A DNA stretch of 12,812 bases from Pseudomonadota bacterium (GTDB taxonomy: Bacteria > Pseudomonadota > Alphaproteobacteria > Sphingomonadales > Sphingomonadaceae), in assembly GCA_023413015.1 (NCBI GenBank), contig JAEZQR010000196.1, forward strand, positions 1 through 12,812, in the 5' to 3' direction. Positions 6,017 through 12,812 of the stretch are shown piece after piece. Under the pieces are notes generated by a model. That model saw only the letters and a list, made by a program, of their open reading frames with translations. It made no database searches and was not told the origin of the DNA. Each line of letters begins with the position of its first letter. The stretch's first letter is position 1. Position numbers and translations under genes: made by a program.

Positions 6017-6328
6017 ATCAAAGCCTATTCCCCCAGCTTCGCCGATCGGCGCGAGCGCGCCATCGAGGCGCGCAAGGCGCTGCTTGCCCGGTTCACGGCA
6101 CGACCGGATCCGAACGATCCAGCCGTGCTCGCACGGGCGGCCGAGCGGCAGGCGATCCAGACGGCGCGCGCCACACGCGCTGCCGAACGAGCTGCCGCAA
6201 AGGAAGCGAGCGATCTGGCTGCTGCCGTCGAGGCCGCCGAGCGTATCGAGCGCGAGGCAGCTGCTCAGGCCGAGGCGAAGGCGCAGCGCGACGCGCGCTA
6301 TGCTGCGCGCAAGGCGAGAAAGTCCTGA
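6017..6328 (+). CDS. DUF6481-family Ala/Arg/Glu-rich helical protein with probable ATC start
   Basis: 103 aa if started at ATC 6017. The reading KAYSPSFADRRERAIEARKA, then ALLARFTARPDPNDPAVLAR, matches the conserved N-terminus I recall for DUF6481 proteins of alphaproteobacteria. The rest is a long charged helix (AAERAAAKEASDLAAAVEAA) with coiled-coil character. The frame contains no ATG, GTG or TTG between the in-frame stop at 5933 and the GTG at 6125, yet the family N-terminus is encoded upstream of that GTG. AGGAG (6005-6009) lies seven bases before the ATC, the right place for a start. Automatic calling would give a truncated 67-aa protein from 6125. A base error (ATG read as ATC) is the simple alternative. 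Function unknown. Confidence 0.75.
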   Translation: MKAYSPSFADRRERAIEARKALLARFTARPDPNDPAVLARAAERQAIQTARATRAAERAAAKEASDLAAAVEAAERIEREAAAQAEAKAQRDARYAARKARKS

Positions 6329-6379
6329 TACCGGGTCCGCTCGGCGATCCAACCGTCACAAATGAACCCGGAGAGCGTC

Positions 6380-6583
6380 ATGGCTGAACCCAAAGCGCAT
6401 GTGTGCCGCGAGAACGCCGGCATCTGGACGGCAAAGGCCGCCGAAACCACGCTACCGCAGCTTCGCCAGTCCTACTTGGCGTCGGCCGCCGCATGGACAC
6501 AGCAGGCGGAGCGGATCGAGCGGAGCGCCGCGATTCGTGAAAAGCGCCTCAAGGAAGCCGAGCAGGCGCGTCACTCGGCTTGA
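6380..6583 (+). CDS. Hypothetical protein, 67 aa
   Basis: Starts MAEPKAHVCRENAGIWTAKA and continues as a helical Ala/Glu/Arg-rich protein (AAAWTQQAERIERSAAIREK) that ends ARHSA. An in-frame ATG at 6362 exists, but GGAG eight bases before the 6380 ATG supports the later start. It is 51 bases after the DUF6481 stop on the same strand and is probably in the same transcript. It resembles short sphingomonad proteins of unknown role that I recall only vaguely. One cysteine, no signal peptide, no membrane segment. Confidence 0.7.
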   Translation: MAEPKAHVCRENAGIWTAKAAETTLPQLRQSYLASAAAWTQQAERIERSAAIREKRLKEAEQARHSA

Positions 6584-6637
6584 CCCTCGTTGACCGGCGC
6601 GAGGACAACCCCGCGTCGGTTGAGCATACCTGTTCAG

Positions 6638-6787
6638 CTATTTGTCGTCGGTGAACCGCTTCACCTTGAGGGGCAGGTCTTTGCCCTTGGTACGGCGCGA
6701 CGGCACCTGGACCGGATTCTTCTTCTTCCATTCGGCCCAGGTCATCGGACCGTCCGGCGTGTTGATGATCTGGTCGTCGATCGACAT
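6638..6787 (-). CDS. Small hypothetical protein, 49 aa
   Basis: Too short for usual length cut-offs. Starts MSIDDQIINTPDGPMTWAEW and ends with a very basic tail (SRRTKGKDLPLKVKRFTDDK). A GGAG eight bases before the ATG gives a good start. Protein-like composition, a clear acidic head and basic tail, and a fit in an otherwise empty minus-strand slot support it as a real gene. The basic half could bind nucleic acid, but no family is recognised. Ends 54 bases from the converging 67-aa gene. Confidence 0.65.
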   Translation of the reverse strand: MSIDDQIINTPDGPMTWAEWKKKNPVQVPSRRTKGKDLPLKVKRFTDDK

Positions 6788-6818
6788 GGCTTTGCTCCGT
6801 GCTGTCGCTCCTCACGCC

Positions 6819-6836
6819 CGACAACGAACGACAACG
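6819..6836. repeat. Direct repeat CGACAACG x2 with 10-base period
   Basis: Two copies of CGACAACG (6819-6826 and 6829-6836) lie one helical turn apart, 32 bases upstream of the 49-aa gene start on the minus strand. Phased direct repeats like this are often bound by response regulators. Whether it is one is not known. Confidence 0.35.
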
Positions 6837-6844
6837 CCGCCCGG

Positions 6845-7069
6845 CTATTCCGGCACGTCGCGCGCAGCGATCAGGCGGCGCAGCTCGGCTTCGGACTCCA
6901 TGATCACGATGTCGAGCTGCGCGATACGGCGGGCCGGGATGCCCAGCGGCTCGAACTCGTCGCGGATGTAGCGGACGGCACGGATGAACCGCGTGATGCG
7001 GTCGATCGCCAAGCGGACGTCACCGTCCGATGCCTCCGCATTGTTGCCTACGTTGTCTACGCTCGTCAT
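6845..7069 (-). CDS. Hypothetical helical protein, 74 aa
   Basis: Starts MTSVDNVGNNAEASDGDVRL, followed by two amphipathic helices (IDRITRFIRAVRYIRDEFEP and QLDIVIMESEAELRRLIAAR). Cytosolic, no cysteines. No good ribosome binding site precedes the ATG at 7069, so the start is less certain than the gene. It is on the minus strand, 57 bases upstream of the 49-aa gene, possibly in one transcript, and divergent from thyA. Not recognised. Confidence 0.6.
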   Translation of the reverse strand: MTSVDNVGNNAEASDGDVRLAIDRITRFIRAVRYIRDEFEPLGIPARRIAQLDIVIMESEAELRRLIAARDVPE

Positions 7070-7178
7070 CGAGCCATCAGTCTACCATCGGAGCGGCAGC
7101 AGCAAGATTTCTGTCCGGGGCTTGAGGCCATGCTTCCCTGGAAACGGGCTGCTTCGGCTGATCCCCGACCGCATCGAA

Positions 7179-7206
7179 CTTGCGCCTCGGCTTTCCGCCG
7201 TAGAGA
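7179..7206 (+). promoter_or_regulatory. Possible thyA promoter
   Basis: CTTGCG (7179-7184), a 16-base spacer and TAGAGA (7201-7206) lie 34 bases before the preferred thyA start. The match to a housekeeping promoter is imperfect and was picked by eye, so treat it as a guess. Confidence 0.25.
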
Positions 7207-7239
7207 GTCAGCCGGCGATTCTTGAACGATGGGCGGACA

Positions 7240-8034
7240 GTGCAGCAGTATCTCGATCTGATGGCGCGGGTGCGCCGCGAGGGTTTCAGGCGCGAGGACC
7301 GGACGGGGACCGGCACGCTCTCGGTCTTCGGGCATCAGATGCGCTTCGACCTTGCGGACGGCTTCCCGCTCGTGACCACCAAGAAGCTGCACCTGAAATC
7401 GATCGTCCATGAGCTGCTGTGGTTCCTGAAGGGCGAGACCAACATCGCCTACCTCAAGGCCAACAACGTCTCGATCTGGGACGAATGGGCGGACGAGGGG
7501 GGCGAGCTTGGGCCCGTCTACGGCAAGCAATGGCGCCGCTGGGAAACGGCCGACGGGCGCGTCGTCGACCAGATTTCGCAGGTCGTCGAGCAGATCCGCA
7601 CCAACCCGAACTCGCGCCGCCTGATCGTTTCGGCCTGGAACGTCGGCGACGTCGAGGCGATGGCGCTGCCGCCCTGCCATTGCCTGTTCCAGTTCTACGT
7701 CGCCGATGGGCGGCTGTCGTGCCAGCTCTACCAGCGTTCGGCCGACATCTTCCTGGGCGTGCCCTTCAACATCGCCAGCTATGCGCTGCTGACGATGATG
7801 GTGGCGCAGGTGACCGGGTATCGGCCAGGCGAGTTCATCCACACGCTGGGGGACGCGCACCTCTACCTCAACCACATCGAGCAGGCGGACCTGCAGCTCA
7901 CCCGCCGTCCGTTCCCGCTGCCGGAGATGCGGATCAATCCGGCGGTTACCGACATCTTCGACTTCACATACGAGGATTTCGAGCTCGTCGGCTACGAGGC
8001 CCACCCCCACATCAAGGCGCCGGTGGCGGTGTAA
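7240..8034 (+). CDS. thyA: Thymidylate synthase ThyA
   Basis: Converts dUMP and 5,10-methylene-tetrahydrofolate to dTMP and dihydrofolate. 264 aa from the GTG at 7240. The dUMP/folate regions DRTGTGT, IWDEWADEGGELGPVYGKQW, PPCHCLFQFYV, LSCQLYQRSADIFLGVPFNI and the C-terminal HPHIKAPVAV are all present. With this start the catalytic cysteine is residue 146 and the total length 264, exactly as in the E. coli enzyme. That is why I prefer it to the in-frame TTG at 7222, which has no ribosome binding site. Only a loose GGGCGG precedes the GTG. folA, the partner that recycles dihydrofolate, follows about 420 bases later, with a converging DUF3088 gene between them. Confidence 0.97.
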   Translation: MQQYLDLMARVRREGFRREDRTGTGTLSVFGHQMRFDLADGFPLVTTKKLHLKSIVHELLWFLKGETNIAYLKANNVSIWDEWADEGGELGPVYGKQWRRWETADGRVVDQISQVVEQIRTNPNSRRLIVSAWNVGDVEAMALPPCHCLFQFYVADGRLSCQLYQRSADIFLGVPFNIASYALLTMMVAQVTGYRPGEFIHTLGDAHLYLNHIEQADLQLTRRPFPLPEMRINPAVTDIFDFTYEDFELVGYEAHPHIKAPVAV

Positions 8035-8038
8035 TCAT

Positions 8039-8063
8039 CGCCGCGAAGAGGTGCTTCGCGGCG
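8039..8063. terminator. Hairpin between converging thyA and DUF3088 gene, bidirectional terminator candidate
   Basis: CGCCGCGAAG-aggtg-CTTCGCGGCG, a perfect 10-bp stem with a 5-base loop. It starts 4 bases after the thyA stop and ends 3 bases before the end of the converging gene. There is no T-tract on either side, as is common for high-GC genomes. Position and strength suggest it stops or stabilises both transcripts. Confidence 0.65.
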
Positions 8064-8066
8064 GGT

Positions 8067-8411
8067 TCAGGGATGCGGACGGCCGATGCCGTAGGCAGCG
8101 GCGAGATATTCGCCGATCGCCTTGGCGTTGTCGACGAAGCGGCGGCCATTCGACGTGCCGACGGTGATGTGCCCGGGCAGTTCGCGCGCATCATCAGCGA
8201 TGACGAGCGTGGGGCAGTTCTGGTGCGCCTCGCCCAGCATCTCGACCATCGTGGCGCGGGGACGCGGATAATCCATCACGCGCACGTCGAGCCTGTCGGC
8301 GAGCTGGGGGTAATAGGCGAGCAACCCGCGCACCTCGGCGCATTCGCGGCAGTACCAGGGGGCGCCCCGGTCGTCGAAGTCGGCGGGCAGCAGGAAGAGG
8401 ATGTCTTTCAT
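8067..8411 (-). CDS. DUF3088 domain protein, thioredoxin-like fold with CxxC
   Basis: 114 aa. Begins MKDILFLLPADFDDRGAPWY, followed at once by C21-R-E-C24, and later DVRVMDYPRPRATMVEMLGE, NCPTLVIADD and a C-terminal helix. The CxxC at the start of the first helix, a beta strand before it, and a cis-proline-like CPTLVI strand give a thioredoxin-like layout. I recall this as DUF3088. A redox role is possible; no partner or substrate is known. It is transcribed against thyA and away from folA, with only 45 bases to the folA start, so the two promoters must be very close or overlapping. Ribosome binding site weak. Confidence 0.85.
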   Translation of the reverse strand: MKDILFLLPADFDDRGAPWYCRECAEVRGLLAYYPQLADRLDVRVMDYPRPRATMVEMLGEAHQNCPTLVIADDARELPGHITVGTSNGRRFVDNAKAIGEYLAAAYGIGRPHP

Positions 8412-8420
8412 GCCGTCTTG

Positions 8421-8447
8421 CTAGCGTCCGGGGCGTTCGGGCGCTAG
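8421..8447. repeat. Inverted repeat in the 45-base gap between divergent DUF3088 and folA genes
   Basis: CTAGCG (8421-8426) and CGCTAG (8442-8447) are 15 bases apart. It lies at the only place where promoters for both genes could meet, so it may be a shared operator. With 6-base arms it could also be chance. Confidence 0.3.
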
Positions 8448-8456
8448 TCAGGGGCA

Positions 8457-8972
8457 ATGCAGCCGGTCGCACGCCCCGCCATCAGCTTCGTCGTCGCCCG
8501 TGCGGATAACGGCGTGATCGGGCGCGACAACGCGCTGCCGTGGCACCTGCCGGCCGATCTCAAGCACTTCAAGCGGCTGACGGTCGGCAAGCCGGTGGTG
8601 ATGGGGCGCAAGACCTTCGAGTCGATCGGCAAGCCGCTGCCCGGTCGCCACAACATCGTTCTGACCCGCGACGCCGGCTGGCGCGCCGAGGGCGTGACGG
8701 TGGTGGCGAACCTCGCCGAGGCGGTTGCCGCTGCCGGGCTCGATCCGAAGACGCGTGCCGAGGAGGTGATGATCATCGGCGGCGCGGCGGTCTATGCCGA
8801 GGCGCTGCCGATCGCGACACGGGTCTACCTGACCGAGGTTCATGCCGCGCCGGAGGGCGACACGAGCCTGCCGCCGTTCGATCCGGCGCGCTGGCGCGAG
8901 ACGGCGCGCGAGGATCATCCGGCGGAGGAGGGGCGTCCCGCCTACAGCTTCGTCACGCTGGAGCGGGTCTAG
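8457..8972 (+). CDS. folA: Dihydrofolate reductase
   Basis: Reduces dihydrofolate to tetrahydrofolate with NADPH and is the target of trimethoprim. 171 aa, within the normal range. Family motifs are complete: GVIGRDNALPWHLPADLKHF with the catalytic Asp34 (Asp27 in E. coli), GKPVVMGRKTFESIG, PLPGRHNIVLTR and the NADPH-binding IIGGAAVYAEAL. AGGGG four to five bases before the ATG supports the start. It lies downstream of thyA and upstream of ribF on the same strand; 51 bases separate it from ribF, so a shared transcript is likely. Confidence 0.97.
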   Translation: MQPVARPAISFVVARADNGVIGRDNALPWHLPADLKHFKRLTVGKPVVMGRKTFESIGKPLPGRHNIVLTRDAGWRAEGVTVVANLAEAVAAAGLDPKTRAEEVMIIGGAAVYAEALPIATRVYLTEVHAAPEGDTSLPPFDPARWRETAREDHPAEEGRPAYSFVTLERV

Positions 8973-9023
8973 CGGCGCGGTTCGCCCGCCGCTATGCCGT
9001 CGCCGAGGGGGACGCCGGACCGC

Positions 9024-9950
9024 ATGGAACGCTTCATTCACGCCGATCAGCTGCCGCCACACATGCGCGGCGGGATCGCAGCGCTCGGTAATTTCGACGG
9101 CTTCCATCTCGGCCATCAGGCGGTGGTCGGCCGCGCGCGCGATCTGGCGCGAGCGCAGGGGCGGCCGGCGATCGTCGTCACCTTCGATCCGCATCCGGCG
9201 CGGCTGTTCCGGCCCGAGAGCGCGCCGTTCACGCTCACTCCGATCCCGCAGCGGCTGGCGCTGTTCGAGGCCTTCGGGATGGATGCCGCCGTCGTGCTGC
9301 GGTTCGACCGCGACTTCGCGGCGCTACCGGCCGATGCCTTCATCGAGGAGTGGGTGGTGCGCCGGCTGGGGCTCGCCGGTGTGGTGACCGGCGAGGATTT
9401 CACGTTCGGCAAGGCCCGCAGCGGCGACGTTGCCCGGCTGGCGGCGGCCGGACGGGCGCACGGCTTCGTGGCCGAGGCGGTCGCCCCCGTGCGTTCGCCC
9501 GACGATGGCGTGATCTCCTCGACGCGCATCCGCGAGGCGCTGAAGGGCGGCGATCCGCAGACGGCCGCGCGGTTGATGACCCGGCCGTTCACGATCGAAG
9601 GCGTCGTCGAGCATGGCGACAAGCGCGGGCGCACGATCGACTTTCCGACCGCCAACCTGACGCTCGGCGACTATCTGCGACCCGCCTACGGTGTCTATGC
9701 GGTGCGGGTGCGCCTGCCCGATGGCCGCCTCGACGGCGTCGCGAACCTCGGCGTGCGCCCGATGTTCGATCCGCCGAAGGAACTGCTCGAAACCTACCTC
9801 TTCGACTTCACGGGCGACCTGTACGGCCAGACGATCGCGGTCGAGCTGCATCATTTTCTGCGCCCCGAATGGAAGCTCGATGGGCTTGCCGCGTTGAAGG
9901 CGCAGATCGCGAAGGACTGCGACGAGGCGAGGAGGCGGCTGGCGTCATGA
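9024..9950 (+). CDS. ribF: Bifunctional riboflavin kinase / FMN adenylyltransferase RibF
   Basis: Makes FMN from riboflavin and then FAD. 308 aa, close to the 313 of E. coli. The N-terminal nucleotidyltransferase half has GNFDGFHLGHQAVV, VTFDPHPARLF, GEDFTFGKARSGD and ISSTRIREAL. The C-terminal flavokinase half has GDKRGRTIDFPTANL, YGVYAVRVRLPDG and GVANLGVRPMF. An in-frame ATG at 8994 would add ten residues, but it has no ribosome binding site, whereas GAGGGGGA precedes the ATG at 9024. The stop overlaps the ATG of the next gene (ATGA). Location near ileS is widely conserved in bacteria. Confidence 0.97.
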   Translation: MERFIHADQLPPHMRGGIAALGNFDGFHLGHQAVVGRARDLARAQGRPAIVVTFDPHPARLFRPESAPFTLTPIPQRLALFEAFGMDAAVVLRFDRDFAALPADAFIEEWVVRRLGLAGVVTGEDFTFGKARSGDVARLAAAGRAHGFVAEAVAPVRSPDDGVISSTRIREALKGGDPQTAARLMTRPFTIEGVVEHGDKRGRTIDFPTANLTLGDYLRPAYGVYAVRVRLPDGRLDGVANLGVRPMFDPPKELLETYLFDFTGDLYGQTIAVELHHFLRPEWKLDGLAALKAQIAKDCDEARRRLAS

Positions 9951-10345
9951 CGGCATTGCTGGCGAAGCTGGGCTACAAGCCGGGCGTGGATGCCGCCGTG
10001 GTGGCGCGGCCCGACGAGCTTGGCGAGCTTTTGCCGCTGCCGACGATCGAGCTGTCCACCCGCCCGCACGACTGGCTGCTGGTGTTCCTTCGCGAGCGGG
10101 CCGACATCAGCCGGGCACTCGCCGCGGCGCTGCATTATCCTGCCGGCGGCCGGTTGTGGTGCGCCTATCCGAAGAAGTCGGGCGCGCTCGCCTCCGACAT
10201 CGACCGCGACCATGGCTGGGAGCCGCTGCACGAGGCCGGTTTCCTGGCGGTCACGCAGGTAGCGATCGACGCCGACTGGTCGGCGCTGCGCTTCCGGCGG
10301 CGCGAGGAGATCGCCAAGCTGACGCGAAAGGGCGCACAGGCTTAG
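9947..10345 (+). CDS. Conserved hypothetical protein, 132 aa (DUF3052-like)
   Basis: Starts MTALLAKLGYKPGVDAAVVA. A strand-like TRPHDWLLVFLRERADI is followed by AGGRLWCAYPKKSGALASDI and by ALRFRRREEI near the end. The order of an LGYKPG start, a W...ypKksg centre and a Ws-Lr-r C-terminus resembles DUF3052 proteins as I recall them; the function of that family is unknown. The ATGA overlap with ribF and the GAGGAGG upstream make translational coupling near certain. It sits between ribF and ileS, so it may be an old resident of a conserved operon. No signal peptide. Confidence 0.85.
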   Translation: MTALLAKLGYKPGVDAAVVARPDELGELLPLPTIELSTRPHDWLLVFLRERADISRALAAALHYPAGGRLWCAYPKKSGALASDIDRDHGWEPLHEAGFLAVTQVAIDADWSALRFRRREEIAKLTRKGAQA

Positions 10346-10390
10346 TTAGGCTCGACAGTGCCGGGGCGGACAGTTAGAGCCGCTGACGCC

Positions 10391-12812
10391 ATGGACGACC
10401 AGACCAAAGACTATCGCGCCACCGTCTTCCTGCCGAAGACCGACTTCCCGATGAAGGCCGGCCTGCCGCAGAAGGAGCCGGAGATTCTGGCGCGCTGGCA
10501 GGCGATGGACCTGTACGGCAAGCTGCGCGAGAGCCGCGCCGGGCGCGAGAAGTTCATCCTTCACGACGGCCCGCCCTACGCCAACGGCGACATGCACATC
10601 GGGCACGCACTCAACCACATCCTCAAGGACATGGTCTGCCGCACGCAGAACCTGCTGGGCAAGGACGCGCCCTATGTCCCGGGCTGGGACTGCCATGGCC
10701 TGCCGATCGAATGGAAGGTCGAGGAGCAGTACCGCGCCAAGAAGAAGAACAAGGACGAGGTGCCGCCGGCCGAGTTCCGCGCCGAGTGCCGCGCCTATGC
10801 GCAGCATTGGGTCGACGTGCAGCGCGAGCAATTGAAGCGCCTCGGCATCAACGGCGACTGGGCCAAGCCCTACCTCACGATGGACTTTCAGGCCGAGGGG
10901 ACGATCGTCGCCGAGCTGATGAAGTTTGCCGAGAGCGGCCAGCTCTACCGGGGCGCCAAGCCGGTGATGTGGTCCCCGGTCGAGAAGACCGCGCTCGCCG
11001 AGGCCGAGGTCGAGTATGAGGACATCACCTCGACTCAGATCGACGTGGCATTCGAGATCGTGGAATCGCCGATCCCCGAGCTGGTCGGCGCCTATGCGGT
11101 GATCTGGACGACGACGCCGTGGACGATCCCGGTCAACCAGGCGATCGCCTATGGGCCGGACGTTGACTATGTCGCCGTTCGGATCAACGGCCGACAGCTT
11201 GTGGTGGCGGAGCTGCTGCTCGAAGGTGTGCTCAAGCGCGCCGAAGCGGAAGTGAGCGAAATCGCTTGGCGCGGCAAAGGCTCCGACCTCGCCGGCACCA
11301 TCGCTCGCCATCCGATGCACCAGCTCGGCGGGTTCTTCGCCAAGCCGCGTCCGCTGCTGCCGGGCGAGTTCGTCACCACCGACAGCGGCACCGGCCTCGT
11401 GCACATGGCGCCGGACCATGGCGAGGACGATTTCTACCTGTGCAAGGCGCACGGGATCGAGCCGGTGTTCGCGGTCGAGGGCGACGGCAAGTATCGCGCC
11501 GACTGGGCGTGGCTCGGCGGGCAGGGCTCAGTCATCAACCCGAAGTTCAATGCGCCCGACGGAACGATCTGCTCGGACCTGCGCGAGGCCGGTGCGCTGC
11601 TCGCCGCCTCGGCCGACTATCGCCACAGCTATCCGCATTCGTGGCGGTCGAAGGCGAAGGTGATCTTCCGCTGCACGCCGCAGTGGTTCATCCCGATGGA
11701 CCAGGCGCGCGAGGGCGGCAGCCTGCGCGAGAAGGCGCTCGCCGCGATCTCGGCGACGCGCTGGGTGCCGGCGAAGGGCGAGAACCGCATCCGCTCGATG
11801 GTCGAGGGGCGGCCCGACTGGGTGATCTCGCGCCAGCGCGCCTGGGGCGTGCCGATCACGCTGTTCGTCGATCGCAAGACCGGCCAGTATCTGAATGATC
11901 CAGCGGTGAACGCCCGCATCGTCGCCGCCGTGTCCGAGAAGGGCGTCGATGCCTGGACCGACGAGGCGGCGCAGGACCTGCTGGGCGACAAGTACCGGGC
12001 CGAGGACTTCGAGCGCGTCACCGACATCCTCGACGTGTGGTTCGACAGCGGCTGCACCCATGCCTTCGTGCTCGACAGCGGCCGCTGGCCCGAGCTGCGC
12101 TGGCCGGCCGACCTCTACCTCGAAGGCTCCGACCAGCATCGCGGCTGGTTCCAGTCGTCGCTGATGGAGTCGTGCGGGACGCGCGGACGGGCGCCCTACG
12201 ACGCGGTGCTGACGCACGGCTTCACGATGGATCAAGCCGGCAAGAAGATGTCGAAGTCGCTCGGCAACACCGTCGATCCCATCAAGCTGATGGGCGAGTA
12301 TGGCGCTGACATCATCCGCCTGTGGGCGCTTTCGGTCGACTTCACCGAGGACCACCGCATCGGCAAGGAGATCCTCGCCGGCACGGCGGATGCCTATCGC
12401 AAGCTGCGCAATACCTTCCGCTACCTGCTCGGCGCGCTCGACGGCTTCACCGAGGCCGAGCGCGTATCGGTAGCGGAGATGCCGGAGCTGGAGGGCTATG
12501 TCCTCCACCTGCTGGCGGACCTGGATGCAAAGCTCAAGCAGGCGGTCGGCGATTTCGACTTCAACAGCTACGTCCGCCTGCTGAGCGACTTCGCCAACAA
12601 CGACCTCAGCGCCTTCTTCTTCGATATCCGCAAGGACAGCCTCTACTGCGACGCGGCCGACAGCCCGAAGCGCCGCGCCTATCGCACCGTCCTCGACATG
12701 CTGTTCCACGCACTGGTCCGCTACCTGGCGCCGGTGCTGGTGTTCACTAGCGAGGAGGTGTGGGGCACACGCTATCCGGACGGCGGCAGCGTCCACCTGC
12801 TCGAATGGCCGG
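10391..12812 (+). CDS. ileS: Isoleucyl-tRNA synthetase, 5' part (3' end outside window)
   Basis: Charges tRNA-Ile with isoleucine in the cytoplasm. The frame runs from the ATG at 10391 to the window edge (807 codons) without interruption; the family is usually about 930-980 aa. The class I signatures are present in frame: HIGHA (residues 69-73), GWDCHGLPIEWKVE, the editing-domain WTTTPWTIP and THGFTMDQAGKKMSKSLGN with KMSKS at 619-623. FDSGCTHAFV and LEGSDQHRGWFQSSL complete the catalytic core, and the anticodon-binding helical domain begins near the edge. No clear ribosome binding site precedes the ATG. The 45 bases after the previous stop contain no obvious terminator, so it is probably transcribed with ribF. 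Long antisense frames inside it are GC-bias shadows. Confidence 0.97.
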   Translation, partial: MDDQTKDYRATVFLPKTDFPMKAGLPQKEPEILARWQAMDLYGKLRESRAGREKFILHDGPPYANGDMHIGHALNHILKDMVCRTQNLLGKDAPYVPGWDCHGLPIEWKVEEQYRAKKKNKDEVPPAEFRAECRAYAQHWVDVQREQLKRLGINGDWAKPYLTMDFQAEGTIVAELMKFAESGQLYRGAKPVMWSPVEKTALAEAEVEYEDITSTQIDVAFEIVESPIPELVGAYAVIWTTTPWTIPVNQAIAYGPDVDYVAVRINGRQLVVAELLLEGVLKRAEAEVSEIAWRGKGSDLAGTIARHPMHQLGGFFAKPRPLLPGEFVTTDSGTGLVHMAPDHGEDDFYLCKAHGIEPVFAVEGDGKYRADWAWLGGQGSVINPKFNAPDGTICSDLREAGALLAASADYRHSYPHSWRSKAKVIFRCTPQWFIPMDQAREGGSLREKALAAISATRWVPAKGENRIRSMVEGRPDWVISRQRAWGVPITLFVDRKTGQYLNDPAVNARIVAAVSEKGVDAWTDEAAQDLLGDKYRAEDFERVTDILDVWFDSGCTHAFVLDSGRWPELRWPADLYLEGSDQHRGWFQSSLMESCGTRGRAPYDAVLTHGFTMDQAGKKMSKSLGNTVDPIKLMGEYGADIIRLWALSVDFTEDHRIGKEILAGTADAYRKLRNTFRYLLGALDGFTEAERVSVAEMPELEGYVLHLLADLDAKLKQAVGDFDFNSYVRLLSDFANNDLSAFFFDIRKDSLYCDAADSPKRRAYRTVLDMLFHALVRYLAPVLVFTSEEVWGTRYPDGGSVHLLEWP

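Noticed and set aside
6125..6328. GTG 6125 as start of the DUF6481 gene
   Set aside because: No ribosome binding site, and it removes the conserved N-terminal region that is encoded in frame upstream.
4001..7100. The small-gene region as a mobile island or prophage remnant
   Set aside because: No integrase, transposase, tRNA attachment site or flanking repeats were seen, and base composition looks like the rest of the window.
6590..7225. 211-codon plus-strand frame across the two minus-strand small genes
   Set aside because: No ribosome binding site and shadow-like composition. The minus-strand frames give more natural proteins, and the 49-codon one has a good start.
7066..8010. 314-codon open frame on the minus strand opposite thyA
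   Set aside because: It is a shadow of the thyA codons in a high-GC genome; ThyA is unambiguous on the other strand.
10345..10390. Repeated AGTTAG in the gap before ileS as a T-box-like or regulatory element
   Set aside because: The gap is too short for a T-box leader, which is mainly a Gram-positive device, and the two 6-base copies form no convincing structure.
10346..12796. Two long minus-strand frames (368 and 422 codons) opposite ileS
   Set aside because: Both lie inside the uninterrupted ileS frame, whose HIGH and KMSKS motifs are in register. The antisense products are low-complexity shadows.

Overview
The window looks like a chromosomal segment of a high-GC alphaproteobacterium, most likely a sphingomonad (Sphingomonadales). 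This rests on recognised protein families (a short NfrB/NfrA-type pair, DUF6481, DUF3088, sphingomonad-style small proteins), strong G/C third-position bias and frequent GTG starts. It is inference from the sequence alone; no search was run. Both ends cut through genes: a glycosyltransferase at the left and isoleucyl-tRNA synthetase at the right.

Layout. 1-2129 (+): the 3' part of an NfrB-like family-2 glycosyltransferase overlaps a short NfrA-like protein, an envelope polysaccharide or phage-N4-receptor type pair. 2134-3928 (-): a MerR-family regulator followed by a ferritin-like di-iron protein, probably one operon, with an inverted repeat upstream of the regulator. 4188-5362 (-): a tight run of five small genes (76, about 71, 40, 93 and 75 codons). 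Only the last is recognisable, as an orphan MbcA/ParS/Xre-type antitoxin domain. 5637-6583 (+): a cold-shock protein with an apparently structured leader, a chain of hairpins, a DUF6481 protein whose real start seems to be an ATC codon, and a 67-aa protein. 6638-7069 (-): two more small genes, one of only 49 codons.

7240-12812 is ordinary core metabolism: thyA, a converging DUF3088 thioredoxin-like gene, folA, ribF, a 132-aa protein coupled to ribF, and ileS. ThyA and FolA form the thymidylate/folate cycle (ThyA oxidises methylene-tetrahydrofolate to dihydrofolate and FolA reduces it back). RibF makes FMN and FAD, and ribF close to ileS is a widespread bacterial arrangement.

The most interesting part is 4.0-7.1 kb. 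It is dense in small proteins and RNA-level signals: a 9-bp helix that could mask the cspA ribosome binding site, four predicted hairpins between cspA and the DUF6481 gene, a probable non-canonical start codon, and TGATG translational coupling of a 40-codon gene that ordinary gene calling would drop. No tRNA, rRNA, CRISPR array, insertion sequence or prophage was seen. No gene-free stretch exceeds 300 bases.
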